Source: SAR324 cluster bacterium REDSEA-S27_B3 (GTDB taxonomy: Bacteria; SAR324; NAC60-12). From it: 64,000 nt of DNA. Location: positions 23,190-87,189 of the forward strand of contig LUQO01000015.1 in NCBI GenBank assembly GCA_001627865.1, written 5' to 3'. Shown piece by piece: positions 1 through 10,516 of this stretch (its first letter is position 1; every line of letters begins with the position of its first letter). Below the pieces are notes generated by a model. It had not been told where the DNA came from. It worked only from the letters and a program-made list of their open reading frames with translations, and searched no databases. The translations under genes were made by a program, and so were the position numbers.

Positions 1-968
1 AAAAAAATCGTTCAATTTGCACCGGTTGTTCTACAGGCTGCAACGTCACAATTGAACATGACCGAAATGAGGTTTTTCGGCTTAAGCCTCATGAAAACCA
101 AAATGTTAATAAGTGGTGGATGTGTGATGAAGGACGTTTAACTTACCGTATTATGAACGAGCGTAAATCAAGAATTAACAGGCCCTTGGGTCGTGTAGGT
201 GAAAATCTGGAAGGAATATCCTGGGAAGAGGCATACGGGGCAATTGCCGAAAGAGTAAGAGAAATGGCGCCGTTAGCTCAAAATGTGATTGCGCTTACAG
301 ACACTCATGCAAGTAATGAAGAATTGTTCTTAATTCAAAAGCTGCTCAAAGACGGATTTTCATCAGACAATATCTTTTGCCCATTGCCAAACTGGGAACA
401 AATTGAGAGCGACTTTTTCATCAACACACTTATTACAACAGACAAAACTCCAAACAGGGCTGGAGCTCTGGCTTTGAAAATCAAGGGGGACGCAAAAAAC
501 GCTAAACTCAAAGAAGCAGTTAAAAGTGATCTCAAAGTTGTTTTTGTTTTAGGGAATCCATTTGAAACAGAGCATGATCTTCAGCAAAAAATAAAAACTG
601 CACAGCTGGTAGTTCATATTGGAGCTTACCACAACTCATGGAGCGAGATAGCTGACGTAGTACTTCCGGGACAGCATTATTCGGAGAAAATTGCCACATA
701 TACAAACAAACAGCACCTCGTTCAGGCAACAGATATCGCTGTTAAGGCACTACGCAGAAGTCGTCCGGAATGGCAGATTCTTTCAGAGCTGGCAGAGGCT
801 TTGGGTCAGAATTATGATTTTACAAATATAAATCAGGTGTTTGATTCAATGTCCCGTGAAACAAAAGCATTTTCCGGATTAAATTTTGATCAAATTCAAT
901 CCAACGGAATTGAACTGGCACAAACAGCAAAGGATTCTGGAAAGAAACTGATAAAGGCAGCAGCTTAG
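1..968 (+). CDS. nuoG: NADH-quinone oxidoreductase subunit G, 3' part
   Basis: Cut by the left edge; the frame is open from base 3. The visible part starts inside the 4Fe-4S/molybdopterin-oxidoreductase-type segment: ICTGCSTGC followed 27 residues later by WWMC gives the C-x2-C-x3-C-x27-C iron-sulphur signature. The remaining ~280 residues match the NuoG large domain (FVLGNPFETEHD, ADVVLPGQHYSEK, TYTNKQHLVQ). NuoG carries electrons through Fe-S clusters in the peripheral arm of complex I at the cytoplasmic face of the membrane. nuoJ follows after 35 bases, so it belongs to a nuoG-J-K-L block. Subunits H and I, often between G and J, are elsewhere in this window. Confidence 0.93.
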   Translation, partial: KNRSICTGCSTGCNVTIEHDRNEVFRLKPHENQNVNKWWMCDEGRLTYRIMNERKSRINRPLGRVGENLEGISWEEAYGAIAERVREMAPLAQNVIALTDTHASNEELFLIQKLLKDGFSSDNIFCPLPNWEQIESDFFINTLITTDKTPNRAGALALKIKGDAKNAKLKEAVKSDLKVVFVLGNPFETEHDLQQKIKTAQLVVHIGAYHNSWSEIADVVLPGQHYSEKIATYTNKQHLVQATDIAVKALRRSRPEWQILSELAEALGQNYDFTNINQVFDSMSRETKAFSGLNFDQIQSNGIELAQTAKDSGKKLIKAAA

Positions 969-1003
969 CATACTTAGACATCAGTGTATTAGTAAATAGA
1001 GAG

Positions 1004-1516
1004 ATGTTAACAATTTTCTACATATTTGCAGTTTTAAGTATTTTAGGAGCATTCGGAGTGCTTTTTCTGAAAAATCCGATTCACTGCGCGCTTTCACTGG
1101 TAGGCACATTTTTTTGTCTAGGCGCAATTTATGTAATGCTAAACGCTGAATTTGTTGCAGTCATACAGGTATTAATTTATGCAGGAGCAATAATGGTTTT
1201 GTTCCTGTTTGTACTGATGCTGCTCTCCTCAAGGGACACTGAGCAGTTATCTAACAAATGGTCAGTCGGGAAAATCCTGGCTGGAGTACTTTCTCTGGGA
1301 ATTTTTGTTCAGATTGCATATCTCTTCACTGACAAGGAATTACAGCTGGGAACAAAGGGAGAATATCCAATTGAGGTTGTGGAAGAAATAGGTTCAATCG
1401 CTCTTATCGGACGCCTGCTTTTCACCGATTACATTTTGTCATTTGAAATTATCGTCATACTCCTGCTTGTTGCCGTAATTGGTGCAGTAGTGATTGCGAA
1501 AAGACGTTTTCAGTAA
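1004..1516 (+). CDS. nuoJ: NADH-quinone oxidoreductase subunit J
   Basis: 170-residue membrane protein with about five hydrophobic segments. It has the NuoJ core FLKNPIHCALSLVGTF and the AEFVAVIQVLIYAGAIMVLF stretch with the conserved Glu-Val/Gln-Val in transmembrane helix 3, and ends KRRFQ. NuoJ is an antiporter-arm subunit of complex I involved in coupling quinone reduction to proton movement. The ATG at 1004 has a purine-rich AGAGAG just upstream. It lies between nuoG and nuoK with short spacers and is probably cotranscribed with them. Confidence 0.95.
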   Translation: MLTIFYIFAVLSILGAFGVLFLKNPIHCALSLVGTFFCLGAIYVMLNAEFVAVIQVLIYAGAIMVLFLFVLMLLSSRDTEQLSNKWSVGKILAGVLSLGIFVQIAYLFTDKELQLGTKGEYPIEVVEEIGSIALIGRLLFTDYILSFEIIVILLLVAVIGAVVIAKRRFQ

Positions 1517-1525
1517 TTAATTATT

Positions 1526-1828
1526 ATGATCCCAATTGAACACATTTTGCTGCTGAGCGCCGTTCTTTTTACAGTTGGTGTGATGGGTGTGATGCTGCGC
1601 AGAAATGTTATTGTAATTTTTATGAGTATCGAGTTAATGCTGAACGCGGTCAATCTGTCCTTTATCACCTTCTCCCGGAGTCTGGATTCAATGACCGGAG
1701 TTGTCTTCATCTTCTTTATCATCGTGGTTGCCGCGGCTGAAGCTGTGGTTGGTCTTTCAATAATTCTTTCCATTTTTCGGACACGTAAAACTCTGAACAT
1801 TGAAGAATTTAATTTATTAAAATGGTAG
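1526..1828 (+). CDS. nuoK: NADH-quinone oxidoreductase subunit K
   Basis: 100 residues, the normal NuoK length, with three hydrophobic helices. The conserved intramembrane Glu lies in [16 protein letters not shown], and a second acidic residue lies in [20 protein letters not shown]. NuoK is an MrpC-like proton-channel subunit of complex I. The gene begins 10 bases after nuoJ and its last bases overlap the start of nuoL, which suggests translational coupling in the block. Confidence 0.96.
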   Translation: MIPIEHILLLSAVLFTVGVMGVMLRRNVIVIFMSIELMLNAVNLSFITFSRSLDSMTGVVFIFFIIVVAAAEAVVGLSIILSIFRTRKTLNIEEFNLLKW

Positions 1829-3732
1829 GCATGTCACAAATTTGGCTTGTACCGGCTTTCCCGCTGCTAGGATTTATATTGAATGCTTTTCTGGGGAAAC
1901 GTTTTGGGACAAGATTTGTCACATTAGTCGGGCCGCTGGCAATTGGACTGGCTTTCGCGCAATCACTGGTGCTGTTTTTTCAAATGCTTGAAGCCGAAGG
2001 GAATGTTCTTTCTGAACATTTATACACCTGGATTGCAAGCGGAAGTTTTGAAGCAGGAATCAATTTCCATGTAGATCAGCTTTCAGGACTATATTTGCTG
2101 GTGATCACCGGCGTCGGATTATTGATACATGTATATTCAGTGGGATATATGGATGGAGAAGCCGGATATTACCGCTTCTTTGCCTATTTGAATTTATTTG
2201 TATTTTTCATGCTTATTCTTGTGCTCGGCGACGGATTTTTACTGATGTTCGTCGGCTGGGAAGGAGTCGGTCTATGTTCATATTTGTTGATCGGTTACTA
2301 TTTTGAAAAAGATTCTGCCGGTGAAGCTGCAAAAAAAGCTTTTCTTTTTAACCGTGTTGGTGATTTTGGAGTACTGTCCGCAGTACTGCTGATATTTTTA
2401 ACTTTTGGAACAATTGAGTTCAGTACTGTTAATGCTGAAGCCTCGGCTAAATTAGAACATGGCGGCACTCTCGTAACAATAATAACTCTGCTGCTGTTTC
2501 TTGGCGCTACAGGTAAATCAGCACAAATACCACTTTTTGTCTGGCTGCCGGACGCGATGGAAGGCCCTACTCCTGTATCAGCACTAATCCATGCCGCCAC
2601 AATGGTAACGGCAGGGTTGTACATGGTCGCCCGCTTGAGTCACTTGTTTGTTCTTGCACCATTGACAATGAACGTCATAGCTGTAATTGGAGCATTAACT
2701 GCGCTTTTGGCTGCAACAATTGCCATTACCCAAACAGACATCAAGCGTGTGCTGGCTTATTCAACAGTCAGTCAATTGGGTTACATGTTTTTGGCAATGG
2801 GAGTTGGAGCTTTCACTACAGGAGTATTTCATGTAATGACACATGCTTTTTTCAAAGCACTTCTCTTTTTGGGCTCCGGATCAGTGATACTTGCAATTCA
2901 TCACGAACAGGATATGCGAAAAATGGGAGCGCTTAAAAACAAACTGCCAATCACCTATATAACTATGCTGCTTGGCACGCTGGCTATTTCCGGAATTCCC
3001 TTCTTTTCAGGATTTTTCAGCAAGGATGAGATTTTATGGTACGCATTCAGTTCTCCTTTCGGAAGCACATGGTTCTGGGGCATTGGTTTTCTGACTGCAG
3101 GCATGACAGCATTTTATATGTTCAGAATGATCTATTTGACATTTCATGGCGAATCACGGGTAGATAAACTCGTTGCTGAACATGTAAGTGAGTCACCTGT
3201 TTCAATTACAATTCCATTGACGATTTTGGCTGTACTTTCAGTGTTTGGCGGATTTTTCGGTGTGCCGCATATTTTCCATCTTTTACCGAATAACATGGAA
3301 CTCTTTTTCCATGGTTTTTTTGCTGAAATCCCAAGCGGCCATGGCACCGTTTTGACAGAATGGGTGCTGATGGTGTTTTCAGTAGCATTTGCTTTGCTGG
3401 CCTGGTATATGGCCAGTCGTGTGTATCATTCCGGCTTTGAGATTGCTTCCAAACTTCGTGAAAAATGGGAATGGGCTTATAAACTTTCTCTCAATAAATG
3501 GTACGTTGATGAGCTTTACAACTTTTTATTAATTAACCCTGTACGTCTTCTCACAACACATTTACTCTGGAATATATTTGATTTGAATATTATTGATCGG
3601 GCTGTAAATACAACTGGAACGACAGCTCGAACTGCAGGCAACACTATTCGTCCATTTCAAAATGGTTTAACACAAAATTATGCCCTCATCTTCACAATTG
3701 GAACTTTCCTGATACTTTGGTACATGATGTAA
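1822..3732 (+). CDS. nuoL: NADH-quinone oxidoreductase subunit L
   Basis: 636-residue, multi-spanning proton-pumping subunit of complex I (MrpA/D-like antiporter fold). Family signatures are the loop [19 protein letters not shown], the lysine-bearing [37 protein letters not shown] region, and [21 protein letters not shown]. The C-terminal amphipathic lateral helix and final anchor are present, so the protein looks full length. The first ATG overlaps the nuoK stop; a second ATG at 1831 ([10 protein letters not shown]) is an equally good start. nuoM and nuoN do not follow: the next gene encodes a Skp-like chaperone, so those subunits must lie outside the window. Confidence 0.96.
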   Translation: MVGMSQIWLVPAFPLLGFILNAFLGKRFGTRFVTLVGPLAIGLAFAQSLVLFFQMLEAEGNVLSEHLYTWIASGSFEAGINFHVDQLSGLYLLVITGVGLLIHVYSVGYMDGEAGYYRFFAYLNLFVFFMLILVLGDGFLLMFVGWEGVGLCSYLLIGYYFEKDSAGEAAKKAFLFNRVGDFGVLSAVLLIFLTFGTIEFSTVNAEASAKLEHGGTLVTIITLLLFLGATGKSAQIPLFVWLPDAMEGPTPVSALIHAATMVTAGLYMVARLSHLFVLAPLTMNVIAVIGALTALLAATIAITQTDIKRVLAYSTVSQLGYMFLAMGVGAFTTGVFHVMTHAFFKALLFLGSGSVILAIHHEQDMRKMGALKNKLPITYITMLLGTLAISGIPFFSGFFSKDEILWYAFSSPFGSTWFWGIGFLTAGMTAFYMFRMIYLTFHGESRVDKLVAEHVSESPVSITIPLTILAVLSVFGGFFGVPHIFHLLPNNMELFFHGFFAEIPSGHGTVLTEWVLMVFSVAFALLAWYMASRVYHSGFEIASKLREKWEWAYKLSLNKWYVDELYNFLLINPVRLLTTHLLWNIFDLNIIDRAVNTTGTTARTAGNTIRPFQNGLTQNYALIFTIGTFLILWYMM

Positions 3733-3783
3733 AACTATTGTTCTGTTTTACATCTTCTGTTGGAAAAAGATATTTGCTAGTCA

Positions 3784-4311
3784 ATGAAATACTTTCTGCA
3801 AATTATAACTATACTGTTGTTTTGTTCAGCCTCACCGGCGTTTGCGATTGAAATCGGCGTGGTTGATTTAAATGAAGCTCTTAATCAATCTGAGCCAGGT
3901 ATCCGTTCCAGAAACATCCTGGAAAGACGGGGACGTCAAAAACAGCAAGAGTTTAAACTTGAAGAGTCGGAACTCCGTAAACTCGCTGATGACTTGCGAA
4001 ATAATCCACTGTTGACTCCTAAAGCCAAAACCAGCAAGGAGCAGGAGTTAATTGCACGACAGCAGCAGCTGCGTGAAAAAGTACGTGCCTTTGAACAGGA
4101 AATGAGGCTTGAAGAACGTCGGCTGACAGAGGTTATCTTCAAAGAACTTAAAACTGTAATTCGCACTATATCCATCAAAGAGAAATTAGATTTGGTGCTT
4201 GAAAAAAACGCTGCCCAGATAATTTTGTACATGAAGGAAGATACTACAGATTTTACACAAAAAGTAATTGATGCATACAATGCACTCAAACAAAGTGGAG
4301 GAGATAATTGA
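3784..4311 (+). CDS. OmpH/Skp-family periplasmic chaperone
   Basis: 175 residues. A signal peptide (hydrophobic core, cleavage likely after SPAFA) is followed by IGVVDLNEALNQSEPG, the start typical of OmpH/Skp proteins. Next comes a long charged coiled coil (about residues 50-130) and a C-terminal strand (LDLVLEKNAAQIILYM). Members of the family hold unfolded outer-membrane proteins in the periplasm. The stop overlaps the fabZ start (TGATG), the common ompH-fabZ pairing, although lpxD/lpxA are absent here. Confidence 0.88.
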   Translation: MKYFLQIITILLFCSASPAFAIEIGVVDLNEALNQSEPGIRSRNILERRGRQKQQEFKLEESELRKLADDLRNNPLLTPKAKTSKEQELIARQQQLREKVRAFEQEMRLEERRLTEVIFKELKTVIRTISIKEKLDLVLEKNAAQIILYMKEDTTDFTQKVIDAYNALKQSGGDN

Positions 4312-4745
4312 TGATGAGTCTGGAGGAAATAAAAAAAATCCTGCCACACCGTTACCCATTTTTACTGGTTGACAGAGTGCTGGAAGTAAAGAAAGGCGAG
4401 TACTGCAAGGCACTGAAAAATATTTCCGGAAACGAAGAAGTCTTTCAAGGCCATTTTCCCAGCCAGGCAGTACTTCCTGGTGTAATGATTATTGAGGCTC
4501 TGGCACAAACTGCTGGAATAGTCATACACTCTGGTAAAGAAAAGGCTGAATCAAACGCAATTGTGTTTTTTGCCGGTATTGATAAGGCTAAATTTAGAAT
4601 TCCGGTTGTTCCTGGTGATCAGCTCGTGCTTGAAACAACCTTACTTAATCAACGACGTAACTTCTGGGTCTTTGAAGGAAAGGCCAGTGTTGATAAAAAG
4701 CTGGCGGCACAGGCAGAAATCAAATTGATGCTTCAACCTGTATGA
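4311..4745 (+). CDS. fabZ: 3-hydroxyacyl-[acyl-carrier-protein] dehydratase FabZ
   Basis: Hot-dog-fold dehydratase of type II fatty-acid synthesis: it removes water from 3-hydroxyacyl-ACP to give trans-2-enoyl-ACP. The catalytic region is clear: LPHRYPFLLVDRV, then GHFPSQAVLPGVMIIEALAQ with the catalytic His and Glu. I chose the ATG at 4311, which overlaps the upstream stop (TGATG) and has GGAGGA eight bases upstream, over an upstream TTG at 4308. The length of 144 residues is normal. The stop overlaps the start of gatC (ATGA). Confidence 0.95.
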   Translation: MMSLEEIKKILPHRYPFLLVDRVLEVKKGEYCKALKNISGNEEVFQGHFPSQAVLPGVMIIEALAQTAGIVIHSGKEKAESNAIVFFAGIDKAKFRIPVVPGDQLVLETTLLNQRRNFWVFEGKASVDKKLAAQAEIKLMLQPV

Positions 4746-5035
4746 CAACAAGATTTACTCCGGAAGAAGTAAGTAAAATTGCTCGTCTCTCTTCATTGGA
4801 ATTAACAGAAAAAGAAACTGAAGTATTTGCTCAACAATTTACAACAATTCTGGAATACTTTGAATTGCTAAAAGAAGTTGAGATTTCGGAAGAGCAGTCC
4901 GAATCTGATGAAAATCATTTAAGTCACAGCAGGGAAGACAAAATTGAAAAGTCCACCGTTTCACCGGAACAATTCAGTCCTTATCTGGAAAATGGTTTTT
5001 TCAAAGTGCCAAAAGTAATTGATCAGGATCATTAA
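4742..5035 (+). CDS. gatC: Asp/Glu-tRNA amidotransferase subunit C
   Basis: 97 residues of the GatC family: FTPEEVSKIARLSSLELTEK at the N-terminus is the typical helix, followed by the partner-binding region and a C-terminal VPKVI-type tail (GFFKVPKVI). GatC holds GatA and GatB together in the GatCAB complex that amidates Glu-tRNA(Gln) or Asp-tRNA(Asn). gatA and gatB are not adjacent; gatC sits in an overlapping run with fabZ (ATGA overlap) and yhbY. The acidic stretch near residues 50-70 is more charged than usual. Confidence 0.87.
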   Translation: MTTRFTPEEVSKIARLSSLELTEKETEVFAQQFTTILEYFELLKEVEISEEQSESDENHLSHSREDKIEKSTVSPEQFSPYLENGFFKVPKVIDQDH

Positions 5036-5037
5036 GA

Positions 5038-5331
5038 ATGACAGGAAAACAAAAACGACATCTGCGCACATTGGCCCACCAGTCAAAACCTGTAGTGAAT
5101 CTGGGCAAACAAGGCCTTTCTTCTAAAACACGAAGGGAAATTAAATCTCAGCTGCTTGAACATGAGCTGATCAAACTCAAAGTTCTGGACAGCTGCCCAA
5201 TCACGAATAAAGAATGTGCTGATGAGTTAAATCAAGTAAGCGGATTTGAAGTTGTGCAAATTATCGGAAAAACATTCACACTTTACTGCCCTCATCCGGA
5301 AGAGCCTAAAATTCAACTTCCTGCTGAATGA
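5038..5331 (+). CDS. yhbY: CRM-domain RNA-binding protein YhbY
   Basis: 97 residues covering a single CRM domain. The opening TGKQKRHLRTLAHQSKPVVNLGKQGLSS contains the GxxG-type RNA-binding loop (GKQG), followed by the ELIKLKVL strand and QIIGKTFTLY near the end. YhbY proteins bind pre-50S ribosomal particles. It begins two bases after gatC and its stop overlaps the first metG ATG, so it belongs to the same translation-related run. Confidence 0.92.
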   Translation: MTGKQKRHLRTLAHQSKPVVNLGKQGLSSKTRREIKSQLLEHELIKLKVLDSCPITNKECADELNQVSGFEVVQIIGKTFTLYCPHPEEPKIQLPAE

Positions 5332-7259
5332 TACGCATGAGCGATACATTTTATATTACGACTCCAATTTATTACGTAAACAGTCATCCCCACATTGGAC
5401 ATGCTTACACAACAATTGTAACGGATGTTTTGACACGTTACATGAAGCTGTTTGGAGCTGATACATATTTTTTGACAGGAACAGATGAGCATGGTCAAAA
5501 GATAGCTGAGTCAGCTGCAAAGTCAGGTGTTGAACCACAGGAATTTGTTGACCAGATTAGTCAGGAATTTCGTGAAATGTGGCCTCATCTTCACATTGAA
5601 CATGATCAGTTTATTCGCACAACTGATTTTGAGCACAAAAACTGTGTTCAGCAAATACTGCAAAAAATATATGACCAGGGTGAAATTTATCTGAAAGAAT
5701 ACGAAGGGCTTTACTGCATTGGTTGTGAGCGATTTCTGGATGAAGCAGAGCTGGAAGATGGCAATTGTCCTGATCACCAAAATCCTCCGGAATTGTATAA
5801 GGAGAATAATTATTTTTTCCGGATGAGTGCTTACCAGGATTGGCTGCTAAAGGAATTAAAGCATAATGAAAAATGGGTTTATCCCGGACGGTATCGTAAT
5901 GAACTTATTCAACTGTTGAAAGAACCGTTACAGGATTTGTGTATATCACGTCCGAAAAGCAGGTTAAAGTGGGGGATTGAACTCCCTTTTGATGAAAACT
6001 TTGTGACCTATGTCTGGTTTGATGCTCTACTGAATTATGCCAGTGCGCTTGGCTGGCCTGACGGAGAAAATTACAATAAATACTGGCAGCATGTTCATCA
6101 TACAATTGGAAAAGATATCCTTAAAACACATGGAATATACTGGCCTTGCATGCTGAAAGCAGCAGGAATGCCTGTCTTTAAAAAACTGGTTGTTCATGGA
6201 CACTGGATAGTTGAAGGCAGTAAAATGAGTAAGTCGCTGGGTAATGTGGTTGATCCGTTGGCTATGAAGGATCAGCTTGGTGTGGATGCGCTGCGATACT
6301 TTTTACTGCGTGATATGAGTTTTGGCGAAGACTCAAATTTTACCGAAGAACTAGCGGTGACCCGCTACAACGGGGATTTAGCAAATAACTTTGGAAATTT
6401 ACTGAACCGCTCAATCAGCATGAGCCGAAAAAATTTTCATGGGTGTGTACCGCCATTGGGTAAAGCAGAAGATCTCGAGAAAGAACTGCATAATTCGTTT
6501 GTAGAAGGCGTGCAGAAATGTAAAGAACATATTATTGCTTTTCAACCACATCGGGCCTTAGAACATGTGGCATCGCTTAGTAGTCAGGTGAACAAATTTA
6601 TCGATACATGCAAACCCTGGGCTCTGGCAAAAGAGGAAAAAGATCGCGAGCGTTTAGGGACTGTGCTGTACACAGCACTGGATATGGCACGAATCTTAGT
6701 TGGACTGCTCGATCCTGTTATGCCAAAAAAAATGTGTGAAGCCAGAGTATCCCTTGGACTTGACGAAGGGGTGATTCGATTTGATGATCTGACTCCCGGA
6801 TTATTGGAATCCGGTATCGAACTTCCAAAACCGACACCTTTGTTCCCTAAAATGCGGGTTCCTTCTTTGGAAGTAAATCCCATAAAAAATCATATAGAAA
6901 AAACATTAAATAATTCTAATGCAGAGGAAACAGAATGGCTTGGTATTGATGATTTTCAGAAAATGGAACTGAAGGTCGGTCGAATAAAATCCTGTCGAAA
7001 AGTTGAAAAATCAGAAAAGCTTCTCTGTTCTGAAGTTGATTTAGGCGAAGCATGTTCACGTTCAATTGTCTCCGGTGCAGCTGAATTTTATACACCTGAA
7101 GAAATGACTGACCGGCATGTGCTGGTAGTGGCAAACCTTAAACCTGTCAAATTGATGGGACATCTTTCTGAGGGTATGATTCTGTTTTCTGATGACAATG
7201 GGAAACTTGTTTTAATTGATGTGCCCGAGCAAGTAAATCCTGGAGTTATTGTACGCTGA
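5328..7259 (+). CDS. metG: methionyl-tRNA synthetase
   Basis: 643-residue class I synthetase that charges tRNA(Met). Visible motifs are HIGH (NSHPHIGHAYTTI, near residue 20), a zinc-knuckle region (YCIGC ... NCPDH), and the KMSKS loop (GSKMSKSLGN). The anticodon-binding helices follow, and a C-terminal EMAPII/Trbp111-like tRNA-binding domain occupies about the last 105 residues (MELKVGRIKSC ... LMGHLSEGMILF). The ATG at 5328 overlaps the yhbY stop; the ATG at 5337 (MSDTFYITTPIYYVN) is an alternative. It is the last gene of the block that separates the two nuo groups. Confidence 0.96.
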   Translation: MIRMSDTFYITTPIYYVNSHPHIGHAYTTIVTDVLTRYMKLFGADTYFLTGTDEHGQKIAESAAKSGVEPQEFVDQISQEFREMWPHLHIEHDQFIRTTDFEHKNCVQQILQKIYDQGEIYLKEYEGLYCIGCERFLDEAELEDGNCPDHQNPPELYKENNYFFRMSAYQDWLLKELKHNEKWVYPGRYRNELIQLLKEPLQDLCISRPKSRLKWGIELPFDENFVTYVWFDALLNYASALGWPDGENYNKYWQHVHHTIGKDILKTHGIYWPCMLKAAGMPVFKKLVVHGHWIVEGSKMSKSLGNVVDPLAMKDQLGVDALRYFLLRDMSFGEDSNFTEELAVTRYNGDLANNFGNLLNRSISMSRKNFHGCVPPLGKAEDLEKELHNSFVEGVQKCKEHIIAFQPHRALEHVASLSSQVNKFIDTCKPWALAKEEKDRERLGTVLYTALDMARILVGLLDPVMPKKMCEARVSLGLDEGVIRFDDLTPGLLESGIELPKPTPLFPKMRVPSLEVNPIKNHIEKTLNNSNAEETEWLGIDDFQKMELKVGRIKSCRKVEKSEKLLCSEVDLGEACSRSIVSGAAEFYTPEEMTDRHVLVVANLKPVKLMGHLSEGMILFSDDNGKLVLIDVPEQVNPGVIVR

Positions 7260-7510
7260 AACTAACTGAAATGAATTGACAATCTGCATACTGGCTGGGA
7301 AACTTAATTCTGGGACATGCTCTTTGATTATGCCGTGATACACTAACATTGTATAAGTGAATATGTTTGAACAGAAAAAATCTGAACAATAATATCCACT
7401 GTGACCAAAGTAATGCTGGGTAAGTACTTATAAATAATTCATTGTTAATACTTGTTCCGAATAAAAAATTAAAAAAGAAGTATCTTATAACCTGATTTCC
7501 AAAATCCTAA

Positions 7511-7879
7511 ATGTCAATGTCAATCGCGTCTGGTTATCTGCCAATTTTGATCATGATAGTTCTGGGAATTATCCTGGCAGGTGTATTTTGCTGCATAGGT
7601 CTTTTTTTGGGACCTAAATTGAGAGGGGAAGTAAAGGAAATACCATTTGAGTCAGGATTTCTGAGAGACGGAATGGAGGGACATCGTTATGACGTAAAAT
7701 TTTATATGACAGCTTTGGTTTTTTTAATTTTTGATGTTGAAGTAGTTTTCCTCTATCCATGGGCTGTGCAGATACGTGAATTGGGATGGTTCGGTTTTGC
7801 TGCCAGTTCGATTTTTTTGGGAATTCTGATACTTGGGCTGGCTTACGACTGGAAAAAAGGTGCATTGGAATGGGAGTAA
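7511..7879 (+). CDS. nuoA: NADH-quinone oxidoreductase subunit A
   Basis: 122 residues, three hydrophobic segments. Family signatures are PFESGFLRDGMEGHRYDVKFYMTALVFLIFDVEVVFLYPWA, including the conserved FDVE motif beside the quinone-binding region. NuoA anchors the peripheral arm of complex I in the membrane. It opens the nuoABCDH-(pdxH)-I block after a 251-base AT-rich gap that follows metG; this gap should hold the promoter, but I see no convincing -35/-10 pair. No clear ribosome-binding site precedes the ATG. Confidence 0.95.
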   Translation: MSMSIASGYLPILIMIVLGIILAGVFCCIGLFLGPKLRGEVKEIPFESGFLRDGMEGHRYDVKFYMTALVFLIFDVEVVFLYPWAVQIRELGWFGFAASSIFLGILILGLAYDWKKGALEWE

Positions 7880-7976
7880 ATAAAATGTTCAATAAACTAT
7901 TTGCTTATTTAAAGTATGAGTTTCAAGCTTAGCAAAAATTAAATACATATCATCAATGAACTAACACGGAGTTAAA

Positions 7977-8675
7977 ATGGATACAGATTATGGTGGTTTC
8001 ATTACTACGTCATTCGACAGTGTTGTAAATTGGTCCAGAAAATTCTCTCTCTTTCAGTACCCGTTTGTAACGGCATGCTGCGGAATGGAGTACATGGCCG
8101 CAGCCTGTTCTCATTACGACATTTCCCGTTTTGGCGCAGAAATACCACGTTTCTCTCCAAGACAGGCGGATGTACTATGGGTAGTGGGAACAATAACCCA
8201 CAAAATGTCTCCAATTCTGAAGACAATTTATGATCAGATGGCTGATCCAAAATGGGTAATTGCTTTTGGCGCATGTGCCGCAACCGGTGGATTCTATCAG
8301 AATTATTCTGTGCTTCAGGGAATAGACCGTTTAATTCCGGTGGACCTTTATATTGCAGGTTGTCCTCCTCGTCCTGAAGCAGTGCTTGACGGACTTATTG
8401 AACTGCAGAACAGTATCCAGAAAGAAGGTCCAAAGCCCAACGGAATTACTTCGTCTGCAACCAGACATAAAGACCAGAAGGTTGACCAGCTTAATCGTTA
8501 TTTTGAAATTCCCAAAAAAGACGTCTTTGAGAATGTGCAAAATCCAAAAAGCAATCGTCTCAGTAAGCCGGGATTCACATATTCTAAAGATTATGTAAAC
8601 GTAAGTCCACATATTGGTTATGACTCACCCCAAATGCAGAAACAAAAATCAGAACTAAAAGTGAAAAAAACATAA
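7977..8675 (+). CDS. nuoB: NADH-quinone oxidoreductase subunit B
   Basis: 232 residues. The N-terminal ~160 are Nuo[10 protein letters not shown] with the tandem Cys pair, then [14 protein letters not shown] and [15 protein letters not shown], which together ligate the terminal Fe-S cluster N2 that reduces quinone. The protein is longer than many NuoB (160-190) because of a hydrophilic C-terminal tail of about 60 residues of unknown role. The ATG is preceded by ACGGAG. It lies between nuoA and nuoC. Confidence 0.96.
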   Translation: MDTDYGGFITTSFDSVVNWSRKFSLFQYPFVTACCGMEYMAAACSHYDISRFGAEIPRFSPRQADVLWVVGTITHKMSPILKTIYDQMADPKWVIAFGACAATGGFYQNYSVLQGIDRLIPVDLYIAGCPPRPEAVLDGLIELQNSIQKEGPKPNGITSSATRHKDQKVDQLNRYFEIPKKDVFENVQNPKSNRLSKPGFTYSKDYVNVSPHIGYDSPQMQKQKSELKVKKT

Positions 8676-8704
8676 TTTTTTTGAGTGTTTGTACTGAATG
8701 AAAA

Positions 8705-9265
8705 ATGAGTGAAGAAATTAAAGCAAATAACATGAATGCCGACCAGGAATATGGTGAATTAACTGCATTGCTGAAAAAGGAATTTCCAAAAGCAGTTCTT
8801 GGTTTTCATGCTCACCGAGCAGATGAAACTGTTGTGATAAAACGGGATTCCCTGGAATCAGTATGCAGGTTTTTGCGTGATGACCGACGCTGTACATTTG
8901 AAATTATGACTGATCTTACTGCAGTAGATGGTCTTGAAATGGATATGACACCAAGGTTTGAAGTTGTTTATCACTTTAAGTCTCTCACTCACGCCAGACG
9001 TGTACGGCTCAAGGTCCCCTTGGATGAAGATGATTGTAAACTTGCCTCTATCCACCATCTCTGGAAAGCAGCAGACTGGTATGAGCGTGAATGCTTTGAT
9101 ATGTTCGGGATCATTTTCGAGGGACATCCTAATTTGAAACGAATTTTAATGTATGAAGAATTTGAAGGACATCCTCTGCGTAAAGACTATCCCATCGATA
9201 AACAGCAGCCGCTGATGGAGTTGAAAGAAATCGAGGAACGACATACATACGGGAGACACCCATGA
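8705..9265 (+). CDS. nuoC: NADH-quinone oxidoreductase subunit C
   Basis: 186 residues, matching the 30-kDa subunit of complex [16 protein letters not shown], the [20 protein letters not shown] signature and the ending [10 protein letters not shown]. It is part of the quinone-reducing module with NuoB, NuoD and NuoI. nuoC and nuoD are separate genes here, with an ATGA overlap, unlike the fused nuoCD of E. coli. Confidence 0.96.
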   Translation: MSEEIKANNMNADQEYGELTALLKKEFPKAVLGFHAHRADETVVIKRDSLESVCRFLRDDRRCTFEIMTDLTAVDGLEMDMTPRFEVVYHFKSLTHARRVRLKVPLDEDDCKLASIHHLWKAADWYERECFDMFGIIFEGHPNLKRILMYEEFEGHPLRKDYPIDKQQPLMELKEIEERHTYGRHP

Positions 9266-10488
9266 CAGATATGTCAGCTTTGCAGTCCCGTATGGACACT
9301 AATGCATCCGGTGAAGATTTTTCAGCCTCAGTGATGAGTATAGAGATTGGCCCAGCACATCCGGCAATGCACGGGATTGTCAGGTTAACTACTCAACTGG
9401 ATGGTGAGCTTATTGTTGGAATGGAGCCGGAAATTGGATATCTTCATCGAGGTTTTGAAAAAGAATCTGAAAATTCAAAGTGGATTCAGGTCATTCCATA
9501 CACGGACAGATTGAATTACGTTTCCCCGCTGCTGTGTAATATCGGTTATTCGATGGCTGTGGAAAAATTGTATGGAATTGAGGCTCCAAGACGTGCGGAA
9601 TTCACAAGAGTGATTATGGGTGAAATATCACGCATCACAGATCATCTGACTTGCCTAGGCGCTGCAGCAATGGAGGTTGGAGCATTTACCTTTTTTCTGT
9701 GGTTTATCAAGGCCCGTGAATATCTTTGGGAACTGGTAGAGGAAATGACCGGTGCTCGCCTGACTACAAACTGGACACGATTCGGTGGAAACTCCATGGA
9801 TCTTCCAGAAGGATTTTTAAGCGATCTGGCAGACCGCATCTCTAAACTGGAAGAGATCATGGAGGAATGTGACAAACTGCTTACGAGAAATAAAATATTT
9901 ATTGACAGAGTAAAAGATGTCGGAGGAATTTCAAAGGAAGATGCACTTTCCTTTGGATTTACTGGACCGATGCTGCGTGCCTGCGGAATACCTTATGATG
10001 TCAGAAGAGCAGATTCATACTCTGTTTATGATGAGCTTGATTTTGAAATTCCAGTGGGCAGCACCGGTGATTGTTTTGACCGCTTTCTGGTACGCATGGA
10101 AGAAATCCGGCAAAGTGCCAGCATAATTAAACAGGCAGCAGACAAAATGCCGGAAGGTCCATTCATGACTGATGAGAGGATGCTGCAATACCCTGATAAA
10201 AAAGACGTCTATGGAAATATCGAGGGGTTGATTGATCATTTTAAGCTGGTTATGGAAGGACATCAGCCTCCTGCAGGAGAGATATATATGCCCACAGAAG
10301 GAGGAAATGGCGAAATTGGATTTTATCTTGTTTCAGATGGAAGCGGTGATCCGGTAAGAGTCCGGATGCGTCCTCCATGTTTTAATTATGTTGAGGCCAT
10401 GCCCTTAATGACAGTCGGACATTATGTAGCAGATATTGTTCCTATCTTTGGTTCAATCAACATGATTGGCGGAGAGTTGGACCGCTGA
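9262..10488 (+). CDS. nuoD: NADH-quinone oxidoreductase subunit D
   Basis: 408 residues, the normal length. Signatures of the 49-kDa subunit are [37 protein letters not shown]-like [16 protein letters not shown], and the C-terminal [18 protein letters not shown]. This subunit forms the quinone-binding cavity with NuoB and is distantly related to [NiFe]-hydrogenase large subunits. It overlaps nuoC by four bases and is followed closely by nuoH. Confidence 0.97.
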   Translation: MTDMSALQSRMDTNASGEDFSASVMSIEIGPAHPAMHGIVRLTTQLDGELIVGMEPEIGYLHRGFEKESENSKWIQVIPYTDRLNYVSPLLCNIGYSMAVEKLYGIEAPRRAEFTRVIMGEISRITDHLTCLGAAAMEVGAFTFFLWFIKAREYLWELVEEMTGARLTTNWTRFGGNSMDLPEGFLSDLADRISKLEEIMEECDKLLTRNKIFIDRVKDVGGISKEDALSFGFTGPMLRACGIPYDVRRADSYSVYDELDFEIPVGSTGDCFDRFLVRMEEIRQSASIIKQAADKMPEGPFMTDERMLQYPDKKDVYGNIEGLIDHFKLVMEGHQPPAGEIYMPTEGGNGEIGFYLVSDGSGDPVRVRMRPPCFNYVEAMPLMTVGHYVADIVPIFGSINMIGGELDR

Positions 10489-10516
10489 GCACAGTAAAGG
10501 AATACTGGAAATTAAA

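Noticed and set aside
7260..7510. Promoter TTGACA at 7276 for nuoA
   Set aside because: No acceptable -10 at 16-18 bases, and it is over 200 bases from the gene.
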